Shown in pieces: positions 29,327-40,800 of a stretch of 64,000 bases of DNA. The notes under the pieces were generated by a model. That model did not search any database. It was not told the DNA's origin and saw nothing but the letters and a program-made list of their open reading frames with translations. The stretch is from contig JBJKSB010000061.1 of assembly GCA_046704385.1 (NCBI GenBank), positions 62,001 through 126,000 of the forward strand. Direction: 5' to 3'. Source of the DNA: GH45 sp046704385. Lineage in GTDB: Bacteria; Bacteroidota; Bacteroidia; Bacteroidales; SZUA-534. Each line of letters opens with the position of its first letter. Positions within the stretch are counted from its first letter, which is position 1. Both the position numbers and the translations under genes were made by a program.

Positions 29327-29350
29327 TTGAGTTATTGCCTTAAATGATGT

Positions 29351-29376
29351 AAAAGCCGTTCATGTGAATGGCTTTT
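29351..29376 (+). terminator. Terminator of the BIG2 gene
   Basis: AAAAGCCGTTCA and TGAATGGCTTTT arms (12 bp, one wobble, 2-base loop) followed by a T-rich run, 24 bases after the stop. Confidence 0.85.
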
Positions 29377-29402
29377 ACTTTTATTCGTAAGACTCAAATT
29401 TC

Positions 29403-29765
29403 ATGAGCGGAGCGCAATGGATGGGTACAAACATTCTGAAACTGGAAAATAAACAACATAGCGGCAACCAGTTTGAATCTTCCGATGATAAAGGGAATGT
29501 GGTATTCAGGGCTAATGGGGTAATTCACAATCTTATCCCTAACCAAAACATTACCCGGACTTTTGAAGTTGAAAATACGCCGTATGGTGTCCAACTTGAA
29601 TTTTTAGATTTTGAAAAATTGGCTGAAGATACCAGCAAGCTTAATTTGCACATGCTTTACAGATCGGTGACAGTGCGGGATCAAATCAGAGAATTACTAT
29701 TTGCCAAAGGAATAAATATGGCACATGACAGGTTACAGGATATTTTAAGTAAATTTAAAGATTGA
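29403..29765 (+). CDS. SRPBCC (AHSA1-like) domain protein, apparently N-terminally shortened
   Basis: 120 residues. WMGTNILKLE, the later strands (ITRTFEVENTPYGVQLEFLDF) and the terminal helix (RDQIRELLFAKGINMAHDRLQ) match the central and C-terminal part of AHSA1-type SRPBCC proteins. The usual first 30 to 35 residues (helix and strand before the QWxGP turn) are absent: the ATG at 29403 is the first possible start after an in-frame TAA at 29388, and a terminator lies just upstream. It may be a decayed copy or a mini-version; no ribosome-binding site was seen to settle it. Confidence 0.6.
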   Translation: MSGAQWMGTNILKLENKQHSGNQFESSDDKGNVVFRANGVIHNLIPNQNITRTFEVENTPYGVQLEFLDFEKLAEDTSKLNLHMLYRSVTVRDQIRELLFAKGINMAHDRLQDILSKFKD

Positions 29766-29839
29766 TTTTATGAAGGTAATAAATTTTTATGCAACTAAAC
29801 GTTCGTCACACATTAGTTCAATCATTTAAAATAAAAACA

Positions 29840-30304
29840 ATGGCAACAATTGTAGATTTTAAAAATGTATCATTAGCCGGATTGGAGTCATCACCGGTTG
29901 CAGATGCACTTGCAGGCTTACGTGCCAATGAAGCCAGGTATTTTAAAAATAAATATAATCATGATTTTACGGTAAACTCTGCCGCAGAAAGTCAGGATAT
30001 AATCGAATATGTACATAATATCCTTCAGAAGGAACGTGATATTAAAATTTCGTCTACCCCACTCGAAACCTCAAGTTTAGTAGTTGAGAACATAAAATGG
30101 ACTCATGTATTTTATAAGAGCGGGCTTGCTATTAATGTTATGTATACCTTAGATAACCCCAAGAAAAGGGCTGTGGGATTTAAGCTTTCTGAAGGTATGG
30201 AAGTACCACCAGAGTTAGAAGGAAGATTTAAATTTGCCAGGCAAAAGTCGAAACTTGCCGGAACAATCCGGGGTTCTTTTTTTGTGATTAAAGGCGAGTA
30301 TTGA
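29840..30304 (+). CDS. Protein of unknown function
   Basis: 154 residues from the ATG at 29840 (MATIVDFKNVSLAGLES); the frame extends 17 codons upstream without an obvious site. It is mixed alpha/beta, no signal or membrane helix, with a basic C-terminus (RFKFARQKSKLAGTIRGSFFV). No family recognised. The gene stands between the SRPBCC remnant and a MITE-like element. Confidence 0.6.
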   Translation: MATIVDFKNVSLAGLESSPVADALAGLRANEARYFKNKYNHDFTVNSAAESQDIIEYVHNILQKERDIKISSTPLETSSLVVENIKWTHVFYKSGLAINVMYTLDNPKKRAVGFKLSEGMEVPPELEGRFKFARQKSKLAGTIRGSFFVIKGEY

Positions 30305-30318
30305 GAAAATAGGAATGC

Positions 30319-30449
30319 GCTGTCTCAAAAGAGGTGGCCTTCTTTTTTTGCCACTAATTACACAAATTGACACTTTTTTTTCTCCGAATTATTAACAATT
30401 AACTGTTTTAGGTAAAAAAAGCTGTCCCAAAATTTCTTTTGAGACAGTT
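30319..30449. mobile_element. MITE-like palindromic element, copy 2
   Basis: CTGTCTCAAAAGA (30320-30332) is perfectly complementary to 30435-30447. An extra arm CTGTCCCAAAA (30422-30432) pairs with the right end to make a tight hairpin, which could also act as a terminator between the convergent genes. The interior differs from copy 1 at 21210. Confidence 0.62.
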
Positions 30450-30510
30450 CCAATTTATATAACTTTTTAGCCAAACACCGTATGTAATTTAAAAATTATT
30501 AAATGCCTTC

Positions 30511-32196
30511 TCAATCAAACTTATAAAACGATATTGTTTCCTTTAACTGCTCAGCCTGTCCGGCAAGCTCTTCCGCATTTGAGGCCAGTTCTTCAGAAGC
30601 TGAAGAATTTTGTTGTGTTAACTGAGTCAACTGCTGAATGGCATTATTAATTTCATTTACCCCTGAATTTTGCTCTTCGCTTGCGCTTGAGATTTCAGTA
30701 ACAAGTGTTGTAATTTTATCAACTTCAGGGATTAGTTTTTCTAAAATTTCATTAACCTGTTCAGTTACATCTTTGCTCGTTGCTGCTAATTCGACAATTT
30801 CACTTGCAGCACCCTTACTATTCTCGGCTAACTTTCGGACTTCCGTAGCTACAACTGCAAATCCTTTACCGTGCTCTCCTGCCCTTGCGGCTTCTACAGC
30901 TGCATTTAATGCCAAAATATTAGTTTGAAATGCAATATCATTTATAATATTTATTTTTTCGGCAATGTGTTTTACCGAATTAAAACTACTAACTGAAGTT
31001 TTTCCAACCTGATTAATTTTTCCTGTAGTTTGCGCGGTAATGCTACTTGTTTGTTTTGCATTATCAGCATTGCTTTTAATGGTAGAAACCATTTCTTCCA
31101 TTGATGATGAAATTTCTTCGATGGAAGTAGCTTGAATACTGTTATTATTTGACAATTCCTGAGCTGCCTGGCTGGTTTGTTCACTTGCATTTGCCACAAA
31201 ATAAGCTCCATCTCTGATTGACGTAACAACACCTTTTAAGATATCCACATATTTATTTAACCATGCCCCCAAGGCATCAACTTCATTATTAGCAATTAAT
31301 TTGTAGACTTTACACTCTTGACAGGAATTATAGACTCCTTTAAGAATCTTTGGACAATGTATTTCCCTTCCAAACTCAGGAGCATAACTCCCAACATCAA
31401 AATAACACAGTACTCCATCTTTTCCATAATCAGGACAATCTGTCTTACCACATCGCATAATTTGAGAACAATTTACTTTATTAATCTTGTAATTAACATT
31501 AAGCTCTCCTTTTGATAACCTAAAAAATGATTTTTGAAAATCCTTCAGCGGTTTAACTACCCAATTTGATGAAAATAGTGAGAAATATACCGCTATTAGT
31601 ATAACAACTATGACGGCGAAAATAATTTTGGTACGCACCTTAGTATCCGACGATACAATAGATTCTTCCTGCTTATTGATTTTATCAGCATATGTCTTTT
31701 TTAAGGTATCAATTAAGCTACTTATTTCACCTAATTCAACTAACGTTTTTGTGTGGTAAATATTTATGGCTTCTTCACTTTTTCCCAGTGCCAGTTGATC
31801 AGATATTTCTTCGGCACTTTCGTGAAGCATTTTATGTGGTTGTTCAAGTTTAACAAGAATTTCCTTTACCTCAGGGACCTCTTTTTCAAGCTCTTGAATT
31901 TCCTCACTATAGTACCATTTACCAAAGGCACATTTGTGTGGATCTGTTTCTACATTTAAAACATTGGAACTGGTATCCAACAACACTTTACTAATTGCAG
32001 CACTCCATTTTAGATGATCCACCTGCTTCTGTATTATGGAAGCATTTAGTTGATTTAAATATTCTATTTTTTTAGAATCATTTAGCAATTGACTGGTATT
32101 AGATATGGACCATACAACAACAATTGAAAACAGAATTACTATAATTCCATTCGATATCAGAGCACCTGCTCTGATTTTAATTTTCTTTTTTTTCAT
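30511..32196 (-). CDS. Methyl-accepting chemotaxis protein with CZB and two-CW-like domains
   Basis: 561 residues. Membrane helix (about 12-33); an extracytoplasmic CZB-type zinc-binding region (about 45-140) with [13 protein letters not shown] and HKMLHES, the Cys/His ligand pattern; a second membrane helix (about 185-208); a HAMP-like stretch; then a Cys-rich insert (about 240-310; [16 protein letters not shown] ... CQECKVYK) resembling the two-CW redox/metal domain. The MCP signalling hairpin is clear ([20 protein letters not shown]). It should signal to CheA/CheW, none of which are nearby. CZB domains sense zinc and hypochlorite in other bacteria; that role here is inferred. Confidence 0.9.
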   Translation of the reverse strand: MKKKKIKIRAGALISNGIIVILFSIVVVWSISNTSQLLNDSKKIEYLNQLNASIIQKQVDHLKWSAAISKVLLDTSSNVLNVETDPHKCAFGKWYYSEEIQELEKEVPEVKEILVKLEQPHKMLHESAEEISDQLALGKSEEAINIYHTKTLVELGEISSLIDTLKKTYADKINKQEESIVSSDTKVRTKIIFAVIVVILIAVYFSLFSSNWVVKPLKDFQKSFFRLSKGELNVNYKINKVNCSQIMRCGKTDCPDYGKDGVLCYFDVGSYAPEFGREIHCPKILKGVYNSCQECKVYKLIANNEVDALGAWLNKYVDILKGVVTSIRDGAYFVANASEQTSQAAQELSNNNSIQATSIEEISSSMEEMVSTIKSNADNAKQTSSITAQTTGKINQVGKTSVSSFNSVKHIAEKINIINDIAFQTNILALNAAVEAARAGEHGKGFAVVATEVRKLAENSKGAASEIVELAATSKDVTEQVNEILEKLIPEVDKITTLVTEISSASEEQNSGVNEINNAIQQLTQLTQQNSSASEELASNAEELAGQAEQLKETISFYKFD

Positions 32197-32643
32197 ACTA
32201 TTAGGTGATTTTGTAGTTTATAATGAATTTTGTGTTTTGCACCCTTGATTATTAACACACTGGCGGATATTTTTATGAATAAAAATAAAGCCATCCATTA
32301 ATTCATTCCAAATTAATAAAAGTTGATGCCAATATTTTGTGACCTCAGTCACACATCAATTTTTCGTTCTTATGCTATAACGGTAAATTTTAAAAATAAC
32401 GGTTTAGTAACTTCGTAATCTCTGTAGATTACATCATTAAAAGAAGATATTTCCTTTTAATTAAAAACCTGGATTGTCTGGTTGGAGAACAGAAACCGAT
32501 TTGAGTCGAATAATATTCATATTGTTACATATATAGGTTTTTAAATATTTATGTAAAATAAAGTTGACGAATATTTTTAATAATTAAAATTCTATATCGC
32601 ATTTTATTTAGTGATATACGTCAATCAATTTTATGATCATTTA
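32197..32643. other. Long intergenic region upstream of the chemoreceptor
   Basis: About 447 AT-rich bases with no ORF. It contains a perfect TGTGA-N6-TCACA dyad (32338-32353, listed separately) and a weaker GTGATATACGTCAAT dyad at 32611-32625. Confidence 0.55.
32338..32353. promoter_or_regulatory. CRP/FNR-family operator-like dyad
   Basis: TGTGACCTCAGTCACA is a perfect TGTGA-N6-TCACA palindrome, the consensus for CRP and close to that of HcpR-type regulators. It lies about 140 bases upstream of the chemoreceptor gene on the minus strand. Confidence 0.5.
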
Positions 32644-33483
32644 TCATTTTTGCACCAAATCCATCAAATAAAAAGTCCCATAATCATCGGCATCGTCCCA
32701 ATGATGGTTGTACCTTTCTTTGGTTACTGCAACCGAACCAATAAAATTATCACGGCCAACGTTACCATCGGCATCGCAATAAGCAACTGAAACATTCAGG
32801 TAGGAACCGGGTTTTAAATTCCGGCGCGATTTCTCCGGGCTGGAATTGGAATAGTTGTCCTTATAAATCTTCAATGAAAATTCCCAATAATACTTGTTAT
32901 GATGTTTTGCCAAAACAATATTTCCGAAATGATTCCTGTAATTGGGTATAATAAAATGTTGCCAGCTTTCTCCATCCAGATCACAAACAGCAAATTGATT
33001 TATAACTGAATCGCCGCTAAAATTCTGAACAGGCGCGATATGATACGAGAATGCATTGTAAGCATTTCTTCCCAGGTTGTACCCCACTTTATCATTACCG
33101 GTAAAAACATGCTTCCCTCCCGATTGATCTTCATCCACAAAAACTTCGAAAATATCATAGTCCGGATAATTCCGTTCAGGATATTTATATCCCTCTATAA
33201 AACTATCATCCGTAATTTCAGCCAAAAAGTAAATCATGTTTTCGTTTTCGGACCAAACCACTTTATAACGTCCGTAAAAATCAGAGCTGTCAATCGGACA
33301 ACCCCATTTTATCCAAACTTCGTTAATAGGTTGCCATTTTGCTGTAGCCCAGCAGGCATCATCAGGTTTACCATCAATTGTCGGGCAGGTGCTTGTACTT
33401 AAAACCGTTACTACAGAATCCTGGGCTGCCTTGCTCATTAAAGCCAAAAAGGAAAAGGCCATAATCAGGGTCAAATACTTCAT
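32644..33483 (-). CDS. Secreted CBM9-like domain protein
   Basis: 279 residues with a signal peptide (1-19, ending SKAA). The STCPTIDGKPDDACWATAKWQPI opening block (spread from about residue 30), YFLAEITDD and DYDIFEVFVDEDQSGGKH match the carbohydrate-binding family 9-like fold found in xylanases and in DUF5916 barrels. No catalytic domain is attached; a stand-alone sugar-binding or surface protein is likely. A second CBM9-like protein is encoded at 35357. Confidence 0.82.
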   Translation of the reverse strand: MKYLTLIMAFSFLALMSKAAQDSVVTVLSTSTCPTIDGKPDDACWATAKWQPINEVWIKWGCPIDSSDFYGRYKVVWSENENMIYFLAEITDDSFIEGYKYPERNYPDYDIFEVFVDEDQSGGKHVFTGNDKVGYNLGRNAYNAFSYHIAPVQNFSGDSVINQFAVCDLDGESWQHFIIPNYRNHFGNIVLAKHHNKYYWEFSLKIYKDNYSNSSPEKSRRNLKPGSYLNVSVAYCDADGNVGRDNFIGSVAVTKERYNHHWDDADDYGTFYLMDLVQK

Positions 33484-33558
33484 AATTTGGGTTGTTTAGA
33501 ATAAAGACCCAATTTATTAAATACCCTTTATAAAAATTCCTTTTGTTAAAAAGTTTTC

Positions 33559-33603
33559 AAAAAAAAAGGTTGTTCAATTTGTAAATTACCAATTGAACAA
33601 CCT
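33559..33603 (-). terminator. Terminator of metY
   Basis: AGGTTGTTCAATT (33567-33579) and AATTGAACAACCT (33591-33603) make a perfect 13-bp stem. Read on the minus strand it is followed by a run of T (the A-run at 33560-33567). Confidence 0.9.
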
Positions 33604-33632
33604 ATTAAATTACTGGATTTCTATTCTACTCT

Positions 33633-34988
<1,356 letters not shown>

Positions 34989-34989
34989 T

Positions 34990-35045
34990 TAGCGCACCAG
35001 TATTTGACAAAAAGTGAAGAAAACGAAATCAAATAGGGTGCGCTA
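34990..35045 (-). promoter_or_regulatory. Strong hairpin between leader ORF and metY
   Basis: Perfect 9-base arms TAGCGCACC / GGTGCGCTA (34990-34998 and 35037-35045) are extended by an inner 7-base pair TATTTGA / TCAAATA with a 21-base loop. The stop codon TAG of the leader ORF (35045-35043 on the minus strand) is the first three bases of the 5' arm. No T-run follows, so it is not a classical terminator. A small alternative hairpin TGCG/CGCA at the leader stop would compete with it. Confidence 0.7.
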
Positions 35046-35126
35046 ACGCATACACATACAAACATGGCAACAGCCCATAAAAGCTGGTTTAAAATATAAA
35101 CTTGTATTTTGATGTTTATTTGCCAT
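35043..35126 (-). CDS. Cys/Met-rich leader peptide upstream of metY (27 aa)
   Basis: An ATG at 35126 opens a 27-codon ORF ending at TAG 35043. Its last 11 residues read MGCCHVCMCMR: four Cys and three Met in eleven residues, directly upstream of a gene for sulfur amino acid synthesis. An internal ATG at 35078 starts exactly at this segment. The ATG is 20 bases downstream of the -7 element, and the stop codon begins the hairpin at 34990-35045. This is the layout of amino-acid-responsive leader peptides. It is not a known catalogued leader as far as I can tell; translation is inferred from composition and position. Confidence 0.72.
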   Translation of the reverse strand: MANKHQNTSLYFKPAFMGCCHVCMCMR

Positions 35127-35145
35127 TTTTTGTAATAATGTGAAG

Positions 35146-35176
35146 CAAATCTAAATATTATTTTTTAAAATGCAAA
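35146..35176 (-). promoter_or_regulatory. Consensus promoter of the metY leader
   Basis: On the minus strand TTTG (35176-35173), a 19-base spacer and TAGATTTG (35153-35146) match TTTG-N19..21-TAnnTTTG exactly. The leader ATG follows 20 bases downstream. Confidence 0.82.
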
Positions 35177-35328
35177 TATTAAGATAATATCATCTTTTTA
35201 TTTTTTTATTTTCAATAAAAACAAACTAAGATTTAAATAACAATAGAACAGTAGTTTATGTTCAATATTTAGTTATAACAGATGCTAAAAAATAGAAAAT
35301 AAAATTTTTTTATAACAGAACTGAAAGT

Positions 35329-35336
35329 TAGTTTTG
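35329..35336 (+). promoter_or_regulatory. Putative -7 element of the DUF5916 gene
   Basis: TAGTTTTG matches TAnnTTTG; it lies 20 bases before the ATG at 35357. No TTTG -33 element at the usual distance. Confidence 0.45.
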
Positions 35337-35356
35337 CTGCGATTTTTACCCTTATC

Positions 35357-37774
35357 ATGAAACACAAACTCATATTTTTAGCCCTTATTTTAGCATTCAA
35401 TTCATTGAGTGCTCAGCCTTCCAAAAAGAAAATTAATGCGCATAGAGCTACAGGTACCATTAAAGTTGATGCCGTGCTGGACGAGCCAGATTGGAGCCAG
35501 GCCGAAACCGGAGGCGATTACATACAGTTTGAACCCTATAACGGCAAACCATCGAAGTACAAAACTGAGATGAAAATAATCTATACTGATTATGCCATTT
35601 ATATTGGCGCTGAAATGTACGATCCACACCCCGACAGTATAATGAAACAATTATCAAAACGCGATGAATTAGGCCAGACAGACTATTTTGGACTTAGCAT
35701 TGACGCTTTTAACGATGGTTTGGTGAGTTATACTTTTGTGGTTACTCCAGGCAATGTGCAGTTTGATGCCCGGCAAAGCGATTATGAAGATGCCAGCTGG
35801 GATGCTGTTTGGCTTTCAAAAACACGAATCCATGATAAAGGCTGGACTGTAGAGATTGAAATTCCTTTTTCGGAGCTCCGGTTTCCAAAAAAAGATGTGC
35901 AGGTTTGGGGTATAAATTTTGCCCGTAATGTTCAACAAACCCGCGAACAATCGTTCTGGAGTTTTGTGGATGCGAAAATTGACGGTTTTTTAAAACAGAT
36001 GGGCGAGCTTGACGGAATTACCGATATTAAACCGCCTGTCCGGTTATCATTCACACCATATATAGCCGGGTATATTATTGATGAATCAGGAACCAGCGGC
36101 TTGACAACTGACCTACGGGGTGGGCTTGATCTGAAATATGGTATCAACGAAAGTTATACACTTGACATGATGCTGATACCTGATTTTGGACAAACGGAAT
36201 CAGATGACAAGGAGTTAAATATATCGGCTTATGAAACCTATTATGATGAAAAAAGGCCCTTTTTTACCGAGGGTACCGAATTGTTTGAAAAAGGGGAAAT
36301 ATTTTACTCCCGAAGGATTGGTTCAGTAAAAAATGAATGGAAAGAAAAAGATTTCAATTTAAAATCCCATGAGGAGGTTAGCTTTACACCCAATGAAACT
36401 TCATTAATAAATGTATCTAAAATCAGCGGAAAAGGCAAAAATGGCTTAGGTATAGGTTTTTTAAATGGTGTAGCAGCTCCTGCACAGGTTACTATTACTG
36501 ATACCCTTACCGGAAATACACGGAAAAAAGAGGTTCAGCCCTATACCAATTATAATGTCCTGGTTTTTGACCAGACGCTTAAAAACAAATCATTCGTCAG
36601 CTTAGCAAACACCAATTATTTACAACCCGAATTTAATTATCTGAGTAACGTTACGGCAACCCATATGCATATTGAAAATAAAGATGGAGCCTATGCTGTT
36701 GAAAGCATTTTTGCCCTAAGCTATGTAAACGATACAAATCATACTGATTCCACAGGGTTGAAATATGATATTGAATTTGGAAAAATATCAGGAAATTTCC
36801 GGTTTAAAGTTGAAAATTCACTGGCTGCCAAGAAGTTTAATCAAAACGATTTGGGTTACCTTGATAAGACTAATGAAATGGCAACTGAAATTAATTTTGC
36901 TTACAATATTTATAAACCATTTGGCCATTTTCTGAAGTGGTTTAATAGTTTCGATATAAACCAAATGACCCTATATTCCAAAAAAGCTTATATAGGTACC
37001 ATAGCAAGGGCTAATAGTTTTACGACTCTCAGGAATTATTTAAGTATAAATATATCAAGCGAATTCTCATTAGGTGAATACAACGATTTTTATGAACCAC
37101 GGGTTGACGGCAGGATTCTAAAACAACCGGGGTATTACAATCTGGGTATTTATATATCGCCTGATTATCGCAAAAAATTTGTGCTTGATGTAACAGGTGG
37201 TATCTGGCAATCATATAGCGATAACAGGTGGGGATACTGGAGCGGATTAATGCCTATTATCCGTTTTAGTGATCACCTGAATTTAAATGGTGGTATAAAC
37301 TTCGGTGTCGATTTACGCGATGTAGGATTTGTGAACAAAACCGATGCCAACGATACCATTTATTTTGGAAGGCGCGATGTACGAACACTGGTTAATTCAC
37401 TTAACGTCAACTATAATTTTAATGCCAACATGGCCCTCTCATTAAAAGCCCGCCATTACTGGAGGCTGGTTGATTATTCGGAATTTTATACATTAAATAA
37501 AGATGGTTATCTGGCCGGTGCCCCAAGTTACAAATCGGATGATATTAACAGTAATTTTTTCAATATCGATTTGGTTTATACCTGGCGATTTGCCCCCGGA
37601 AGTGAGTTATCGTTTGTTTGGAAAAATGCCATCGAAAATTCCAATGCCGATTCACAGTTTAATTATTTTCACGACCTCAATAAACTAATGGATTTCGATA
37701 AACAGAACAGCATTTCAATCAGTATTTTGTATTATATCGATTATTTGAAACTCAGGCAGAAGATAAGAGGCTAA
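35357..37774 (+). CDS. CBM9-like plus DUF5916 outer-membrane barrel protein
   Basis: 805 residues with signal peptide (1-19, SLSAQ). Residues about 25-225 are a CBM9-like domain (TGTIKVDAVLDEPDWSQAE, AIYIGAEMYDPHPDS, WTVEIEIPFSELRF). The rest is a DUF5916 region, a predicted outer-membrane barrel with many alternating strands and a terminal aromatic-rich segment. In other Bacteroidota such proteins are linked to glycan or polymer uptake, but no SusC/D or glycosidase is near. Function is therefore uncertain. It is divergent from metY. Confidence 0.88.
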   Translation: MKHKLIFLALILAFNSLSAQPSKKKINAHRATGTIKVDAVLDEPDWSQAETGGDYIQFEPYNGKPSKYKTEMKIIYTDYAIYIGAEMYDPHPDSIMKQLSKRDELGQTDYFGLSIDAFNDGLVSYTFVVTPGNVQFDARQSDYEDASWDAVWLSKTRIHDKGWTVEIEIPFSELRFPKKDVQVWGINFARNVQQTREQSFWSFVDAKIDGFLKQMGELDGITDIKPPVRLSFTPYIAGYIIDESGTSGLTTDLRGGLDLKYGINESYTLDMMLIPDFGQTESDDKELNISAYETYYDEKRPFFTEGTELFEKGEIFYSRRIGSVKNEWKEKDFNLKSHEEVSFTPNETSLINVSKISGKGKNGLGIGFLNGVAAPAQVTITDTLTGNTRKKEVQPYTNYNVLVFDQTLKNKSFVSLANTNYLQPEFNYLSNVTATHMHIENKDGAYAVESIFALSYVNDTNHTDSTGLKYDIEFGKISGNFRFKVENSLAAKKFNQNDLGYLDKTNEMATEINFAYNIYKPFGHFLKWFNSFDINQMTLYSKKAYIGTIARANSFTTLRNYLSINISSEFSLGEYNDFYEPRVDGRILKQPGYYNLGIYISPDYRKKFVLDVTGGIWQSYSDNRWGYWSGLMPIIRFSDHLNLNGGINFGVDLRDVGFVNKTDANDTIYFGRRDVRTLVNSLNVNYNFNANMALSLKARHYWRLVDYSEFYTLNKDGYLAGAPSYKSDDINSNFFNIDLVYTWRFAPGSELSFVWKNAIENSNADSQFNYFHDLNKLMDFDKQNSISISILYYIDYLKLRQKIRG

Positions 37775-37875
37775 TCTACCTGTATAAGGTTCATTACATA
37801 TCAACATATTAGACTTGTAAATTGCGGTGTATAATAATTTATAATTCCAAATTTAATTTATTGCTTGCACCGCTT

Positions 37876-40800
37876 TCATTCTTTAACAATATTCATAACC
37901 AGTACCTCATTACCCCAAGAAATTCTTAACAGATAATTACCGGCTTTTAATCCTCTCATATCAACCTGCTCCTTTATATTTGTTTCAGTTTTGGAGATTA
38001 TTGATTTAATCAGTTTTCCACTGGCATTATATAAAGCAAATTCAACCGCTTTATTATGGTCATTCTTCAATTCAATAGTTAGCCAGTTGCTTACCGGATT
38101 GGGAAAAACTTTTAAAATATCCTTGTATTTCTCCGGCAGATCAACATATCCTGAATTGATTAATTTTTCTTTAATGGTTGAATTATTTCCTGAGGAATTA
38201 GTCACCAGTAGCGAAATATCATAGATCCCTTTCTGGAAAACATGAGTTGGATTCTGTTCAACGCTAAACTGGCCATCACCAAAGTCCCATAACCAGGTAT
38301 TTGCGTTTTGCGATTGATCGGTAAAAACCACAGTTAAAGGATCAGCACCTGTTAAAGGGGAGGCATCAAAATCGGCTAATGGCACAGGCCAGCCTACAGT
38401 AATATAATTTGATTTAACGATGGTATCGGTATAATTGTCATTAGATGCAACCAGACTTACAGAATAATCTCCGGGTTGATTATAAATATGAACGGGCGAA
38501 ACCTCAGTGCTTGCCTGATCATCACCAAAATCCCAAACATAACTGGTTGCATTTTCCGATTGGTTTGTAAAAGTTACTTCCAGAGGATACACCCCTTCTG
38601 TTACATCAGCCACAAAACCAGCAACAGGTTTTATTACCGGATTTACAGTAATGTAATTACTACGTATTAAAGTATTCGTGTCTGTAGCATTGGTTACGGT
38701 AAGCGTAACATCAAAATCACCAATGGTATCGTACCTAACTGTCAGATTTTGTACATTTGAAGTATCCGGGCTTCCACCTTCAAAAATCCAGTGCCATCTG
38801 GTTGGTCCGTTTAGCGAATGATCAGTAAAACTTACAACACCACCAACAGTTAAATTAACCGGCGTAGCAGCAAAATCAGCTGTCAGTTTGGTAGAGCCGG
38901 TTGAAAACAGACTACTTTCCCATAATCCCCTGCCATAGGTTGCAGCCCTTAATTTACTGTTTTTAGGGGTATTTGCATCGTAATAAATATCAAGTTCGGT
39001 TACCACAACATTCGGCAATCCTGAAGAATATAAAACCCAATAATCTGTTCCAAGTTTTAAATAAACCCCGACATCTGTTCCAGCATAAATTTCATTTTCA
39101 CCGGTGTTTAACTTGTTTTGAACCACGCACATGACCGGTATCGAAGGTAATCCGTCCGAAATATTGGTCCAGGTTGTACCTCCATCAATCGATTCAAAAA
39201 TACGATTGCTATCGAATCCTCCCATAGCTACCCAAAATGTTGAAGGGTCGTTCTGTTTTATACAAAGGTAAGTTATCTTATCACTGGTTACAGGTAATGT
39301 TCCGGTTATATCATTCCAGGTTGTCCCACTATCTGTGGTTTTCCAGATATGTGAAAAGTCGGCAGCTAAAATAACATTTGAATCAGACGGAGCAACGGCC
39401 AACGATCGAATATCATTGACAGTATTCATAGTTGATATTTTAGTGAACGTATTTCCTCTATCGGTGGTTTTCCACACATCGGCATATCCGACGTATAAGG
39501 TCGAAGGATCGGTTTTATCTATAATATAAGGCGTAACCCAGGCCCCACCATTTGTGTCTGCAATATTATCAGAAATAGTAGCCCCCTGATCTGACCACAA
39601 TTTTTTTGTCCGGTATATTTCACCATTGGTATAGGAAGCATATTGAATATTTTTATTGGTATAATCGATAATGCATTCCATACCGTCGCCACCGGTAACA
39701 TCATACCAGCCGCCTAACCCATATAATTTACATCCATTGTCCTGTAAACCGTTAAGTACCATACCGGAATCCGTTTGTGAAACCCCCAGCCTGTATATCT
39801 GGCTAATAACCAGGTTATTGCTCAGATCGGTCCAGGCAACTCCTTTATTTGTTGATTTATAGATACCCCCATCATTCCCTTCGAATATGGTTCCATCGGC
39901 CCGAAATGAAAGTGTATGTTTGTCTGCATGTATCTCAGGAGCTCCGCTTAAATTATAGCTTTTATCTGAGGTCCACATGTTACAAATATTCCAGGTGGTT
40001 CCGCCATCGGTGGTTTTCCATGTATTAATTCCACCAATTAATACCAAATCTTTATCAGTTGGCGATGCTGCGATACTCAGGTCATATCCCCCCTGCCCTT
40101 TGTTTTCACCGGAACCATCGCTATAATAATACAAATACGATTTGTTTGGATCGCTTCCGTTCACCAATTGAACAAAGGTGGTTCCACCATCAGTTGATTT
40201 GTAAATTCCTCCCAGCCCACTGCTTTGATTTGAAACAACGGCATACAGATAATTCGCATCATTTGCGGTCGTGGCAATTTCAACACGGTAATCGGTGGCA
40301 ACAAATTCATTTATAATGGCCCAGGTATTTCCACTATCCACTGATTTTAAAATTTTAGGATTTTTTCCATATTCTTTTGTCGATGCATAAATTTCGGTAG
40401 ATGAACCCGGTTTGAATTCCATATCAATAACCATATCGGACGAATATTGAGGGGTAAAAGAATAAACATTTGTCCAGGTATTACCTCCATCTGATGATTT
40501 TTCAATACCATCGGTTGTAGCAGCAAAAAGAATATTATTATCTGTTGGATGAATCAATAACCGCCCAATGAGTTTTTTTTTCGAAATAGTGTATGAAAGC
40601 CCTGTTGACTGCCAGGTTAATCCATCATCGGTCGATTTAAGAACTCCAACAGAACTATTATCGGCATTTCCTCCGCCGCCTAATGACCAAATACTACCTC
40701 CATCTTTGTCGCCTGTCGCAATATATATGGTTTTTGAGGTATCGTAATCCGAAGGAATAGCAATATCGCTTACACCTAATACCGTGTTATTATCAGTAAG

